Below, in pieces: positions 26,614-38,492 of a stretch of DNA of 64,000 nt (position 1 is its first letter; each line of letters starts with the position of its first letter). Location: assembly GCF_001021385.1 (NCBI RefSeq), contig NZ_CP011773.1, positions 2,418,001 to 2,482,000 of the forward strand. The letters are read 5' to 3'. This DNA is from Mycobacterium sp. EPa45. GTDB lineage: Bacteria > Actinomycetota > Actinomycetes > Mycobacteriales > Mycobacteriaceae. The notes under the pieces were generated by a model. That model was not told the origin of the DNA, searched no databases, and saw only the letters and a list, made by a program, of their open reading frames with translations. A program made the position numbers and the translations under genes.

Positions 26614-27693
26614 GTGCACAGCATTGGCCTGTGGTGGCGACAGCCCGACCATTACGACTGGCTGACGTCCTATCTGAGGGGCCGCGGTCTCCTGCGGTTC
26701 ATGCGCTGGCTGATGTTCCTGGTCTTGCTGACGATCGCCGCCGCGATCGCGCTGGCACTGGCCAGCCCGGCGGGGCCGCAGACTCCTGCGCAGCGCATCG
26801 TCACCTATGTGGCCAGCGCAGCGCTGGCCGCAATAGCCGTGTCGTACCTGTACCGCTGGCCGACTCGCGTTCGGTCACAGGTGTTTTCGATTGCCGGCAA
26901 CGCCTGCATCGCGGCCGGCGTCCTGGCTGAAACCGACCCGCGCACCGCGATGATCGGCGCGGTGGCGTTTGTGGGTCTGGCCGGTTACGTCGCCTTCTTC
27001 CACACCGCCCCGTTCCTGGTTCTGACGCTCGGGACGGGCGTGGCAGTGGCGGCTGTGAGCGCCGCACGGATTGCGATTGCGGGCGATACGGCGATGGCGG
27101 TGGCCAAGCTGCTCATCCTGTGCGGCGGGATCTTGGCCGTCCCGTTCTGCGGACAGGTCATCGTCCACTGGTTGTCGGTCGATTCGCTCAAATCGTCGAC
27201 CGATACGCTCACCGGCTTGCCGAACCGCCGTGGTTTCTTCCGCTCGGCGCAGGCCCTGTTACGGCATGCCGACTACCGATCTCGGCCGTACTTCACCATC
27301 GCGATGATCGATCTCGACGGCTTCAAGAGGCTCAACGACACCCTGGGTCACCCGACCGGCGACAGAGTTCTCGTCGCCGTCGCCGACAGCATTCGGCTCG
27401 TCAGTGCGGGCAATACCGCGATCGCCCGGGTGGGCGGCGAGGAGTTCCTCTTCGCGCAGCTGTCCACGCTGGACGAAGCCCGGGCGAGCATTGAAGAGTT
27501 GCGCAAGGCCATCGCCGCTGTCCCGTGGGACGTGACGGCCAGCTTGGGCATGGCGTCGACAGTGGTCCGTGCACCCGCGCTGAAATCACTCGAGCTCATC
27601 GAATGGCTGATAGCGCGAGCCGATACCGCCATGTATGCGGCCAAACGCAGCGGCGGAAATCAGATTCGCTACGCCGAAGACGTGCCGCAGTGA
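26614..27693 (+). CDS. Membrane diguanylate cyclase (GGDEF domain)
   Basis: 359 residues. The N-terminal half (about 30-190) holds roughly six hydrophobic helices. The GGDEF domain begins near residue 195 (SSTDTLTGLPNRRGF). The active-site loop is GGEEF (274-278), an active variant, so synthesis of c-di-GMP is expected. The RxxD inhibitory I-site that normally lies five residues before GGEEF is absent (residues AGNT there), so product inhibition at that site is unlikely. The GTG at 26614 follows GGGGAC. It stands alone between acyl-CoA ligase and thyX. Confidence 0.88.
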   Translation: MHSIGLWWRQPDHYDWLTSYLRGRGLLRFMRWLMFLVLLTIAAAIALALASPAGPQTPAQRIVTYVASAALAAIAVSYLYRWPTRVRSQVFSIAGNACIAAGVLAETDPRTAMIGAVAFVGLAGYVAFFHTAPFLVLTLGTGVAVAAVSAARIAIAGDTAMAVAKLLILCGGILAVPFCGQVIVHWLSVDSLKSSTDTLTGLPNRRGFFRSAQALLRHADYRSRPYFTIAMIDLDGFKRLNDTLGHPTGDRVLVAVADSIRLVSAGNTAIARVGGEEFLFAQLSTLDEARASIEELRKAIAAVPWDVTASLGMASTVVRAPALKSLELIEWLIARADTAMYAAKRSGGNQIRYAEDVPQ

Positions 27694-27713
27694 CCTCAGA
27701 TTAAGGTGAGCCG

Positions 27714-28466
27714 GTGGCCGAGACCGCGCCGCTGCGTGTGCAGCTGATCGCCAAGACCGAGTTCCTGGCGCCCGCCGACGTGCCGTGGAGCACCGACGCC
27801 GACGGCGGCCAGGCGCTGGTCGAATTCGCCGGCCGCGCCTGCTACCAGAGCTGGTCCAAGCCGAACCCCCGGACCGCCACCAACACGTCGTACCTCAAGC
27901 ACATCATCGACGTCGGCCACTTCTCGGTGCTCGAGCACGCCTCGGTGTCGTTCTACATCACGGGCATCTCGCGATCCTGCACCCACGAGCTGATTCGGCA
28001 CCGGCATTTCTCCTACTCGCAGCTCTCGCAGCGGTACGTGCCCGAGAATGACGCCCAGGTCGTCGTGCCGCCCGGGCTGGACGACGATCCGGAGCTGCAG
28101 CAGATCCTGCTCGAGGCCGCCGACGCCAGTCGAGTTGCCTACCTCGAGCTGCTGAACCGGCTCGAAGCCAAGTTCGCCGACCAACCAAACGCCGTCCTGC
28201 GCCGCAAGCAGGCCAGGCAGGCGGCCCGCGCCGTGCTGCCGAACGACACCGAGACCCGCATCGTGGTCAGCGGCAACTATCGCGCCTGGCGGCATTTCAT
28301 CGCGATGCGGGCCAGTGAACACGCGGACGTCGAGATTCGCCGCCTGGCTATTGCCTGCCTGCGGCAGCTGGCCGACACCGCGCCCGCCGTCTTCGCCGAT
28401 TTCGAGATCACCGAACTGGCCGACGGTACGGAGGTCGCGACGTCCCCGCTCGCGACAGAGGCCTGA
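27714..28466 (+). CDS. thyX: Flavin-dependent thymidylate synthase ThyX
   Basis: 250-residue FAD/NADPH-dependent dTMP synthase. The ThyX motif is [14 protein letters not shown] (95-108), with conserved SRSCTHEL before it and the late GNYRAWRHF block. It makes dTMP and tetrahydrofolate without generating dihydrofolate, so cells with ThyX depend less on DHFR. The GTG at 27714 is used. thyA lies nearby, so both routes coexist as in M. tuberculosis. It is followed by dapA after 24 bp. Confidence 0.96.
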   Translation: MAETAPLRVQLIAKTEFLAPADVPWSTDADGGQALVEFAGRACYQSWSKPNPRTATNTSYLKHIIDVGHFSVLEHASVSFYITGISRSCTHELIRHRHFSYSQLSQRYVPENDAQVVVPPGLDDDPELQQILLEAADASRVAYLELLNRLEAKFADQPNAVLRRKQARQAARAVLPNDTETRIVVSGNYRAWRHFIAMRASEHADVEIRRLAIACLRQLADTAPAVFADFEITELADGTEVATSPLATEA

Positions 28467-28476
28467 GCGGAGCGGG

Positions 28477-28482
28477 TAATCT
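28477..28482 (+). promoter_or_regulatory. Candidate -10 element for dapA
   Basis: TAATCT lies 8 nt before the GTG at 28491 and only 2 nt before an alternative GTG at 28485. If it is the -10, transcription starts at about 28489-28491, which supports 28491 as the true translation start. Confidence 0.45.
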
Positions 28483-28484
28483 AG

Positions 28485-31065
<2,581 letters not shown>

Positions 31066-31069
<4 letters not shown>

Positions 31070-31968
31070 TTCTGGCGGATGGTGTTCTGATTGTTGGCCT
31101 GCGTGATGACCGGGGATCCGGAGTGATAGGTCACCACATTCTGCAGTCCGTCGACATCGATCGCGTCGGCAGAGTCAACATCGATGTGGTTGATCACGCC
31201 GTCGATCGATAGGCGCGCACAGTGGCCGGTGACCGTGACGGTCATCTCGCGGCCGGTGACAGTCAATTGTCCATCATTGCAGGCGATTGCCTTCGTCTGG
31301 CCATTGCCGTCAACCGTGAGCGTGCCTCCCGGAGGCAGTTGCGTGGGCGTTGAGTCGCCGTTGAGTCCCATCCACAGGACGAACGTCAATGTGGCGACGG
31401 CCAGGACGCCGAGAACGCCGACGGCGATTCGGTGGCGGCCGGACAGATATTGGCCTCGACGCCACCGGCGCGCAGCCAGCACGAAGGCGACGGCACCCGC
31501 GAAGACCAGCGCCACCAATACCGATTGCAGGGCGGTGATGGTCAACCAACTCGCGTCGTGCGCTCCGTCGGCACGAAGGCACTGGAAATCGACTGTGGTC
31601 CCGGATTGCGTCGGGCTGTAGCTGTAATTCGCGGTGTTCACCATCAGCTGATTCGGCGCACCACACACGACGGCGCTCGTCCACAAGGCGCTCGACGGCA
31701 GCGCCGCAGTCAACGCGGACGCGCCGCCGCCGCACAGCCCGATGAATCCGGCCACCGCCCCGATCAGGTTGGCGCCGCCCCAAGTGTCCGTAGGCCGCCT
31801 GGTAGCCGCGCCGGAATATGACATGCGCGAAATCCATTGAGCAGGCGTGGGATCGGTGGAGTCATACCGGTGCTGCTGTGATCGCTGGGCAGCCTTGGCA
31901 TCGGCAAGTTGACGTTCCAGATCGGCGATTCGGGCCTGCGGGTCCTGGCCGGATCCCATGTCAGTCAT
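31066..31968 (-). CDS. DUF3060-type membrane protein
   Basis: 300 residues. The order is a charged coiled-coil-like N-terminus (QDPQARIADLERQLADAKAA), a small Gly-rich helix (LIGAVAGFIGLCGGG), then two transmembrane helices (about 143-165 and 181-202). A C-terminal exported beta-repeat region (PPGGTLTVDGNGQTKAIACN and following) has repeated G...ID.D...N.V turns, as in mycobacterial DUF3060 proteins. Function unknown. The start ATG follows GGGAGGAGTTGACAC. Confidence 0.75.
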
Positions 31969-32160
31969 GTGTCAACTCCTCCCAATTCCTCGGGATTGAA
32001 CCACGTGTCCGCAGAACTGGTGTGCAGTTTCGTCGCCGTACGTTCGGAGGCTCGGCCGGGTTTGCCGTAGGTACCCGCGTCGGTGTCATGTCGATGAGTA
32101 CAGAGCCGTTATCCGGCTACCGATCCCAACACGTCGGCCCCGGCGCAGTGAGCCGTGAAG

Positions 32161-33144
32161 TCAATGCGAGCTCAGCCAGGAGACCGCGCGGTCGCGGTAA
32201 CCAGCCAGCCCCTTGTATTCGACCATGTCGTCGGGCAATTCGGCCAGTACCGCCGCGGTACGGGTGCGCCACTCCTCGACGGTGGCGATGTCGGCCAGCG
32301 GCAGCATGTAGCTGCGGATCAGAAAGCAGATCGCACCGGATTCGGGCAGCCGGATCACGTGCTGAACTTCGACCCGAAGGTGGATGAGCCGGCCGAACGC
32401 GTCGTCGTCGACAGCATCGAGCTCGCGGGGGTCGGGCAGCCACTCGGGCAAGCTCTCGGTGGAGACATCAAGGCGGCGCCCCACCGTCATCGACCAGTTG
32501 GTGCGCCGGTAGATGTCGCCTGCCTGCAGACGCATCAGGAATTCTCGCGCCCTGGTGATCACCCCGGTCTCGCGCAGCCGGGGCACGGGGCCATGGATCT
32601 CCAGGAACGTCATCCCGACGTCGAACCCGAACGACCAGCCCGCGGCGAAAGTGACCACACCCGCGTCGGCGAACAGATCGCCGTCGCGCTGGTTGAGCAG
32701 GACGATGTCTTCTTGTACCTGGCTCGAGATGTAGGCAAGCGGGTCGCACGGCAGGCTGGATTCCTCACCGATGACGAAATCCTGTGAGATATCGAGCAAT
32801 TGGTTCCGCCAGTGCCAGGTGTCGCCGTCGCGGGTCAGTGACATGGTCTCGGGATACGAGGCGGCAAGCTCGGTCATCAACAGCAACAAGGTGTCCCAGC
32901 AGGCGACGCGCATATGTGGCAGCACCGCATGGCGGGAGGGATCTGCTTCCAGGATGCGGCGACGCTCGGCGAGCTCACGGCCGTACTCGCTGTCGATGTC
33001 CACCACCCGCTGACCCCACTGCCCGGTGGCGGTGGTCACGATACCTCGCGCGGGAGCGATGTTGGTGCTGTAGCGGTAGGAGTCCGCCGTATACGGATAG
33101 GGGAACGACGCCAACAGATCCGGTGCCGACACCAGCCGGCTCAC
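32161..33144 (-). CDS. Haem-dependent oxidative N-demethylase-like protein (DUF3445)
   Basis: 327 residues. The DUF3445/HODM family is recognised from the FPYPYTADSYRYSTNIAPAR opening and the RRTNWSMTVGRRLD and FLIRSYMLPL blocks. Characterised relatives are the catalytic part of dimethylamine monooxygenase and HODM, which oxidatively demethylate secondary amines. The GTG at 33144 overlaps the reductase stop (GTGA), giving a three-gene operon with the 2Fe-2S reductase and a DmmA-like protein. Amine substrate not determined. Confidence 0.75.
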   Translation of the reverse strand: MSRLVSAPDLLASFPYPYTADSYRYSTNIAPARGIVTTATGQWGQRVVDIDSEYGRELAERRRILEADPSRHAVLPHMRVACWDTLLLLMTELAASYPETMSLTRDGDTWHWRNQLLDISQDFVIGEESSLPCDPLAYISSQVQEDIVLLNQRDGDLFADAGVVTFAAGWSFGFDVGMTFLEIHGPVPRLRETGVITRAREFLMRLQAGDIYRRTNWSMTVGRRLDVSTESLPEWLPDPRELDAVDDDAFGRLIHLRVEVQHVIRLPESGAICFLIRSYMLPLADIATVEEWRTRTAAVLAELPDDMVEYKGLAGYRDRAVSWLSSH

Positions 33145-34064
33145 AGTTCCAGCTCCACCCGGCCGGACGCGCGCGAGACGCAGGCCATCATCGAGTCCCG
33201 GCGCTCGGCGTCGCTCAGATAGAGGTCGCGGTGCAGCACCGCACCGGAGCGCACCGGTACCCGGCATTCGCCGCATACGCCCTGGTGGCAGAGGTTGGGG
33301 ATGGCATGCCCGTGTGCGGTCAACGACTCCAGCAGTGATACGCCCGACTCGACGGTGAAAATTTCACCACTGCAAGCCAATTCGACTTCGAAGGGGTCAC
33401 CGGGGGCCAGGTCGCCGCCGAAGTGTTCGACGTGGGTGCGGCTGGACGGCCAGCCCAATCCGCTGGCGGTGGCGACAACGTCGTCGATGAATTGGCTAGG
33501 GCCGCAGATGTAGACGTGGGTGCCGAACGGTTGACTTGCCAGCGTCGATGCCAGCTCGGCGAGGAAGGCCGCGCGGTCGGTGAAGAACGAGGCGTGCTCG
33601 GTGAGCGCATCGATCTCGTCGAGGTAAACGCCGCGGCCTTCACGAAAGACGTAGAGCAACCGCACGTCTCGGTCCCACTGCCGGGCGCTGCGCAGATGCG
33701 AGATGATCGGGGTGATCCCGATGCCCGCAGCGATCAACAGGTGCCGCCGGGCGCGCAGTACCGGAGCGAAGGCGCTGCGCGGCGGATGCGCCACCACGGT
33801 GTCGCCGACAGCCAGTTCCCGGTGGATCCAGCGTGATCCACCGCGACCCTGCGGGCATTCCAGCACCGACACCACATATTCGCGGGGAGCGTTGCTCGGC
33901 CCGGTCAGCGAGTACGCGTTGGCCCGCTCGGCGCATTCGATCACCAGGTGGCTGCCGGGCGTGAACGACGGCAACACCGCACCATCGCGATCGGCCAGGG
34001 TCAGCGTCCTGATCCCGGGCACGGTGTCGTCAAGCCCGACGACCGTCAATGTCAGCGTGGTCAT
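33141..34064 (-). CDS. PDR/VanB-type flavin / 2Fe-2S reductase
   Basis: 307 residues. An FMN-binding reductase module (AYSLTGPSNAPREYVVSV) is followed by an NAD(P)H-binding part (LIAAGIGITPIISHL) and a C-terminal plant-type ferredoxin domain with CHQGVCGEC and a final Cys in MMAC (C-x4-C-x2-C-x29-C). It should feed electrons to the adjacent N-demethylase-like protein. The ATG at 34064 overlaps the preceding stop (ATGA); open frame upstream is the shadow of the DmmA-like gene. Confidence 0.85.
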   Translation of the reverse strand: MTTLTLTVVGLDDTVPGIRTLTLADRDGAVLPSFTPGSHLVIECAERANAYSLTGPSNAPREYVVSVLECPQGRGGSRWIHRELAVGDTVVAHPPRSAFAPVLRARRHLLIAAGIGITPIISHLRSARQWDRDVRLLYVFREGRGVYLDEIDALTEHASFFTDRAAFLAELASTLASQPFGTHVYICGPSQFIDDVVATASGLGWPSSRTHVEHFGGDLAPGDPFEVELACSGEIFTVESGVSLLESLTAHGHAIPNLCHQGVCGECRVPVRSGAVLHRDLYLSDAERRDSMMACVSRASGRVELEL

Positions 34065-34585
34065 GTGTCGGCGGTGGTCGTGAATCCGAGGTGGGCGCCG
34101 ATCCGCCGGGAGACGTGGTAGTAGACGAACAACCGGCGCCGGCAGCCGCAACAGACGATTTCGTCGGTCAACTGCGCCGATGCGGTGGTGGTGCGGCGGC
34201 AGTGCGCGCAATAGACCTCGCGGGTGGCCACTTCGGTGCTGGCGATGGTGATTTCGTCGTCGGCGGCGCCGAGTTCGAGGGCGCGGGCGCGGACCCGGAG
34301 GCAGGCGTGTGCGGGACCGGCGAGCAGCAGCCGCCACCCGACTTTCGCATCGGCGAGGTCGGTGTCCAAAGCGGTGCAGGCCGAGGTCGCGTCGGCGACG
34401 TGGTGTACCCGCGGCTCGGTAGCGGGACAGGAATCACCGATCTCGGCGACCCATCGTTCGGCGATGCCTGCGGCGTCGGCGCCGATGGCGAGCACCGTCC
34501 ACTGGCGGCCGGTGAGATCGGCCGTCGGACAAGTCGGTTCGACGGCCCAGGGCGGGACGCTGGTGAGGTCCAGATCGGGTGTCAT
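34061..34585 (-). CDS. DmmA-like protein with C-terminal zinc ribbon
   Basis: 174 residues. The N-terminal part resembles an oxidoreductase-like alpha/beta domain (TVLAIGADAAGIAERWVAEI). The C-terminus has a CxxC...CxxC zinc ribbon (YCAHCRR and VCCGCRRRL). This layout and its neighbours match the DmmA subunit of dimethylamine monooxygenase. The ATG at 34585 is used; a GTG at 34591 adds two residues and cannot be excluded. First gene of the three-gene unit. Confidence 0.65.
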   Translation of the reverse strand: MTPDLDLTSVPPWAVEPTCPTADLTGRQWTVLAIGADAAGIAERWVAEIGDSCPATEPRVHHVADATSACTALDTDLADAKVGWRLLLAGPAHACLRVRARALELGAADDEITIASTEVATREVYCAHCRRTTTASAQLTDEIVCCGCRRRLFVYYHVSRRIGAHLGFTTTADT

Positions 34586-34602
34586 CGTCACCCGAGCTTA
34601 AG

Positions 34603-35418
34603 TCAGCGCTTGTTGGTGTACCCGGCGTCGACGGGCAACGCGACGCCGGTGACGTAGCGGCCCGCGTCGGACACCAGGTAGTACACCGCGTTGGCGATGT
34701 CCTCGGGCTCCAGGGTCTCCACCGGCAGCGCGTTTCTCATGTCGGGGCCACCGAGCGACTGCTGGGCGAATCCCTCGAGCCAGGAGCGGGTGAATTCGTT
34801 GTCGATCATCGGGGTGTTCACCCCGGCCGGATGCACCGAATTGACCCGAATATTGAATGTGGCAAGGAAATTGGCGTACGCCCGCATCAGGCCCACCACG
34901 CCGTGCTTGGCGACCGTGTAACCCAGTGACCCCGCGACCGGTGCGCCGATGCCGACCAGGCCCGCCACCGAACTGGTCAGGACGATCGCCCCGCCGTCAC
35001 CCTGCTTGATCAACGGCTTCATCGCGATGTCCACGGTGTGATACACGCCGGTGAGGTTGACGTCGATGACGTCCTGCCAGGCGCCCTCGTCGGCCATCGG
35101 GGCGATCCCGGCGTTGGCGATCACGATGTCGAGCCGTCCCAGTTCCTCGATGCCCTGGTAGATGGCGGACTTCAGCGCCGATCGGTCGCGAACGTCGGCC
35201 TCACGGGCGACGATGCGCACGCCGGTGTCCTCGACGAGCTTGACCGTGGCGGCCAGGTCTTCCGGCGTGGCCAGGGGATAGGGGACGCTGGCGATCTGGC
35301 GGCAGAAGTCGACCGCGATGATGCCGGCGCCCTCCGATGCCAGCTTGAGCGCGTGCGCCCGGCCCTGGCCGCGGGCCGCGCCGGTGATCAGCGCGACCTT
35401 GCCGTCGAGTTCACCCAT
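34603..35418 (-). CDS. Mycofactocin-coupled SDR oxidoreductase (Rv2750-like)
   Basis: 271-residue short-chain dehydrogenase/reductase. It has the NAD motif GAARGQG (about 14-20), NAG, the Ser of LTSSVAG and YTVAK (Tyr-Lys). After the first strand there is an insertion ([20 protein letters not shown], about 37-56), the signature of the mycofactocin-coupled SDR subfamily, whose NAD is held tightly and re-oxidised by mycofactocin. The alcohol substrate is unknown. A small ABM-type gene lies just upstream with a 3-bp gap. Confidence 0.85.
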   Translation of the reverse strand: MGELDGKVALITGAARGQGRAHALKLASEGAGIIAVDFCRQIASVPYPLATPEDLAATVKLVEDTGVRIVAREADVRDRSALKSAIYQGIEELGRLDIVIANAGIAPMADEGAWQDVIDVNLTGVYHTVDIAMKPLIKQGDGGAIVLTSSVAGLVGIGAPVAGSLGYTVAKHGVVGLMRAYANFLATFNIRVNSVHPAGVNTPMIDNEFTRSWLEGFAQQSLGGPDMRNALPVETLEPEDIANAVYYLVSDAGRYVTGVALPVDAGYTNKR

Positions 35419-35421
35419 GGA

Positions 35422-35736
35422 TTACGGCCGGACCTGGCCCTTGGCCGGGTCGCCGGCCGGGATGGGCTGCAGCATCTTGATGTCCGGGGCGCCGTCGAGG
35501 TGCTCGCCGATCTCGCCGAAGAGTGCGGTCACGCCCGGTGCGGTGCTGTGGGTCTTGAGCGCGTCCTCGTCGGCCCACTGCTCGACGAACACGAACGTCT
35601 TGTCGCCCTCGTGCACGGCATAGAGGTCACAACCGGGCTCTTCGTGGACCGCGGCAACGGCCTTCTTGCAGGCCTCGCGCACGGCGTCGACGGACTCGGG
35701 CTTGACGGTGAAGCTGGCAACGACGACGACGGGCAT
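35422..35736 (-). CDS. Antibiotic biosynthesis monooxygenase-fold protein (putative quinol monooxygenase, Rv2749-like)
   Basis: 104 residues, dimeric ferredoxin-like ABM fold: VVVASFTVKPESVDAVREAC opens it, and the E.GC..Y.....D...F...E.W.....L..H spacing is the family pattern. Relatives include YgiN-type quinol monooxygenases and haem-degrading enzymes. Coupled to the SDR gene downstream. The ATG at 35736 follows GAGGAGCTCGCTC. Confidence 0.75.
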   Translation of the reverse strand: MPVVVVASFTVKPESVDAVREACKKAVAAVHEEPGCDLYAVHEGDKTFVFVEQWADEDALKTHSTAPGVTALFGEIGEHLDGAPDIKMLQPIPAGDPAKGQVRP

Positions 35737-35916
35737 GAGCGAGCTCCTCAGCGCTTCGGGTTGGGTGTGACGGCGCTTACGTTAGACCTGCTTCGTATTG
35801 CTGCGAGAAGGGGTCCCGGTCACCGGCGCAGCGACAATTTTCGGGGTTGGTCGCAGGTTGGCAACGACGCGCCGTGGAACGGGTGTTGCGGATGGTGCAG
35901 ATGGGGCACATGCGAC

Positions 35917-35922
35917 TAGGCT
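35917..35922 (+). promoter_or_regulatory. Candidate -10 element for ftsK
   Basis: TAGGCT ends 7 nt before the ATG at 35930. This favours the 838-residue ftsK reading with a leaderless mRNA over the longer in-frame reading from 35798. Confidence 0.45.
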
Positions 35923-35929
35923 TGCCCGC

Positions 35930-38446
35930 ATGGCGAACAAGACGGCCGCTCGCTCAAGCGCGCGAACGACCAGGTCAAAGGGTGCGTCACGGCCGGCTAA
36001 GCCGGCGCCGCGACGCAAGCCCGCCAAGAAGCGCACCTCCTCACCCGTCGCCACCGCGGCGGCGGCGAGCGGACGGGCTGCGCGGGTGACCTGGCTGATG
36101 TTGGCCAAGGGGGCGGGCTCGACCGCCCGATCGGTCGGTCGAGCCCGCGACATCGAGCCGGGTCACCGCCGCGACGGCATCGCCCTGGGGCTGCTGGCCG
36201 TCGCGGTCGTGATCGCCGCCAGCTCCTGGTTCGACGCCGCCCGCCCGGTCGGCGCGTGGATCGATTCGGTGCTGCGGACACTGGTCGGTGGCGCGGTCGT
36301 ACTGCTGCCCGTCATCATCGGCGCCATCGCCGTCCTTCTCATGCGCACCGAACCCAACCCGGAAGCCCGGCCCCGCCTGATCCTGGGCTGCGCGATGATC
36401 GCGCTGCCGGTGCTGGGCCTGTGGCATCTCTGGTCGGGCGCGCCGCTGGATCCCGCCGCCCGGCAACGTGCCGCCGGCTTCGTCGGCTTCGCCATCGGCG
36501 GTCCGCTGTCCGACGGGCTGACCCCGTGGATCGCGACCCCGCTACTCATTCTCGCCGCGCTGTTCGGGGTGCTGCTGCTGACCGGCACCACGATTCGCGA
36601 GGTGCCCGACACGCTCTACTCGATGTTCAGCACCCGCGGTCACTACGACGAGGACGACGAGTACTACGACGACGAGCCCGAGGATGCCGCCCCGGCCGAG
36701 CCGGAGGACTTCTCGGACGGCTACTACGACGACCCGCGGTCCTACACCGACGAGGCGCCGGCGTGGCCGGGGGCCCAGGGCCCGGTCGGCACACCGCTGG
36801 ACAACTACCCGCTCGACGAGGACACACCCACGGTGCCCGAGCCGGTGAAGACGCGGCGCAAGAAGACAGCGCCGAGGCCGGAGACCACTGAGGACGTCGC
36901 CAAACAGGACACCAAGGTTCTGGATCGCGTCGTCGAGGGCCCGTACACGCTGCCGTCGTTGGACCTGTTGGTCGCCGGCGATCCGCCGAAACGGCGCAGT
37001 GCAGCCAATGAGCAGATGGTGGAGCAGATTTCGTCCGTCCTGCAGCAGTTCAAGGTCAACGCGTCGGTGACCGGCTGCACCAGAGGTCCGACCGTCACCC
37101 GCTACGAGGTCGAACTCGGTCCGGGCGTCAAGGTCGAGAAGATCACTGCGCTGCAACGCAATATCGCCTACGCGGTGGCCACCGAGAGCGTCCGGATCCT
37201 CGCGCCGATCCCCGGCAAGTCCGCCGTCGGAATCGAGGTGCCCAACACCGACCGCGAAATGGTCCGTCTCGCAGACGTTCTCACCGCGCCGTCCACCCGC
37301 GGTGACCATCGCCCGCTGGTGATCGGGCTCGGCAAGGACATCGAAGGTCACTTCGTGTCCGCGAACCTGGCCGATATGCCGCACCTGTTGGTGGCCGGCT
37401 CCACCGGCTCGGGCAAGTCCAGCTTCGTCAACTCGATGCTGGTCTCGCTGCTGGCCCGGGCCACCCCGGAAGAGGTGCGGATGATCCTCATCGATCCGAA
37501 GATGGTGGAACTCACGCCCTACGAAGGCATTCCGCATCTGATCACGCCGATCATCACCCAGCCCAAGAAGGCGGCCGCGGCGCTGGCCTGGCTGGTCGAG
37601 GAGATGGAGCAGCGCTACCAGGACATGCAGGCCTCCCGCGTGCGTCACATCAAGGACTTCAACGCCAAGGTGCGCTCCGGGGAGATCACCGCACCGCTGG
37701 GCAGCCAACGGGTGTACAAGCCGTACCCGCTGATTCTGGCGGTCGTCGACGAGCTCGCCGACCTGATGATGACCGCGCCGCGGGACGTCGAAGAGGCCAT
37801 CGTGCGGATCACCCAGAAGGCCCGCGCGGCCGGCATCCACCTGGTGCTGGCCACCCAGCGGCCGTCGGTCGACGTCGTCACCGGCCTGATCAAGACCAAC
37901 GTGCCCTCGCGCCTGTCGTTCGCGACGTCATCATTGACCGACAGCCGGGTCATCCTCGACCAGCCCGGCGCCGAGAAGCTGATCGGCATGGGCGACGGCT
38001 TGTTCCTGCCGATGGGCGCCAGCAAGCCGGAGCGGTTGCAGGGCGCCTACGTCAGCGACGAGGAGATCCACGCCGTCGTGCAGGCCTGCAAGGACCAGGC
38101 CGAGCCGGAGTACACCGAAGGCGTAACCACCGCGAAGCCAACCGGCGAGCGCACCGACGTCGACCCCGACATCGGCGACGACATGGACGTCTTCCTGCAG
38201 GCCGTCGAACTCGTGGTGTCGTCGCAATTCGGCTCGACGTCGATGCTGCAGCGCAAGCTGCGGGTGGGCTTCGCCAAGGCGGGCCGGCTGATGGACCTGA
38301 TGGAAACGCGCAGCATCGTCGGGCCGTCGGAGGGATCCAAGGCGCGCGAGGTCTTGGTCAAGCCCGACGAACTCGCCGCGACGCTGATGGCGATCCGCGG
38401 CGGTGGCGCCGAGGACGACGACGACTACGAGGACGAGGACTTCTAG
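35930..38446 (+). CDS. ftsK: DNA translocase FtsK
   Basis: 838 residues. Very basic N-terminus (Lys/Arg/Ala-rich, 1-55), about four membrane helices between residues 75 and 220, and an acidic Asp/Glu/Tyr-rich linker (about 235-300). The hexameric ATPase motor has Walker A VAGSTGSGKSSF and Walker B LILAVVDELADLMM, and a C-terminal gamma winged helix (SSQFGSTSMLQRKLRVGFAK) reads KOPS sites. It pumps DNA and activates XerCD at the division septum. The start at 35930 is supported by a -10 hexamer; the frame also opens 44 codons upstream. The IS30 insertion begins about 45 bp after the stop. Confidence 0.94.
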   Translation: MANKTAARSSARTTRSKGASRPAKPAPRRKPAKKRTSSPVATAAAASGRAARVTWLMLAKGAGSTARSVGRARDIEPGHRRDGIALGLLAVAVVIAASSWFDAARPVGAWIDSVLRTLVGGAVVLLPVIIGAIAVLLMRTEPNPEARPRLILGCAMIALPVLGLWHLWSGAPLDPAARQRAAGFVGFAIGGPLSDGLTPWIATPLLILAALFGVLLLTGTTIREVPDTLYSMFSTRGHYDEDDEYYDDEPEDAAPAEPEDFSDGYYDDPRSYTDEAPAWPGAQGPVGTPLDNYPLDEDTPTVPEPVKTRRKKTAPRPETTEDVAKQDTKVLDRVVEGPYTLPSLDLLVAGDPPKRRSAANEQMVEQISSVLQQFKVNASVTGCTRGPTVTRYEVELGPGVKVEKITALQRNIAYAVATESVRILAPIPGKSAVGIEVPNTDREMVRLADVLTAPSTRGDHRPLVIGLGKDIEGHFVSANLADMPHLLVAGSTGSGKSSFVNSMLVSLLARATPEEVRMILIDPKMVELTPYEGIPHLITPIITQPKKAAAALAWLVEEMEQRYQDMQASRVRHIKDFNAKVRSGEITAPLGSQRVYKPYPLILAVVDELADLMMTAPRDVEEAIVRITQKARAAGIHLVLATQRPSVDVVTGLIKTNVPSRLSFATSSLTDSRVILDQPGAEKLIGMGDGLFLPMGASKPERLQGAYVSDEEIHAVVQACKDQAEPEYTEGVTTAKPTGERTDVDPDIGDDMDVFLQAVELVVSSQFGSTSMLQRKLRVGFAKAGRLMDLMETRSIVGPSEGSKAREVLVKPDELAATLMAIRGGGAEDDDDYEDEDF

Positions 38447-38492
38447 CGCCGAGATCGACGTTGTGCTGCGATCAACTCGGGCGATGTCAAGC

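Noticed and set aside
36542..37840. 432-codon minus-strand open frame over ftsK
   Set aside because: Antisense of the FtsK linker and motor; Gly/His/Val-rich shadow.
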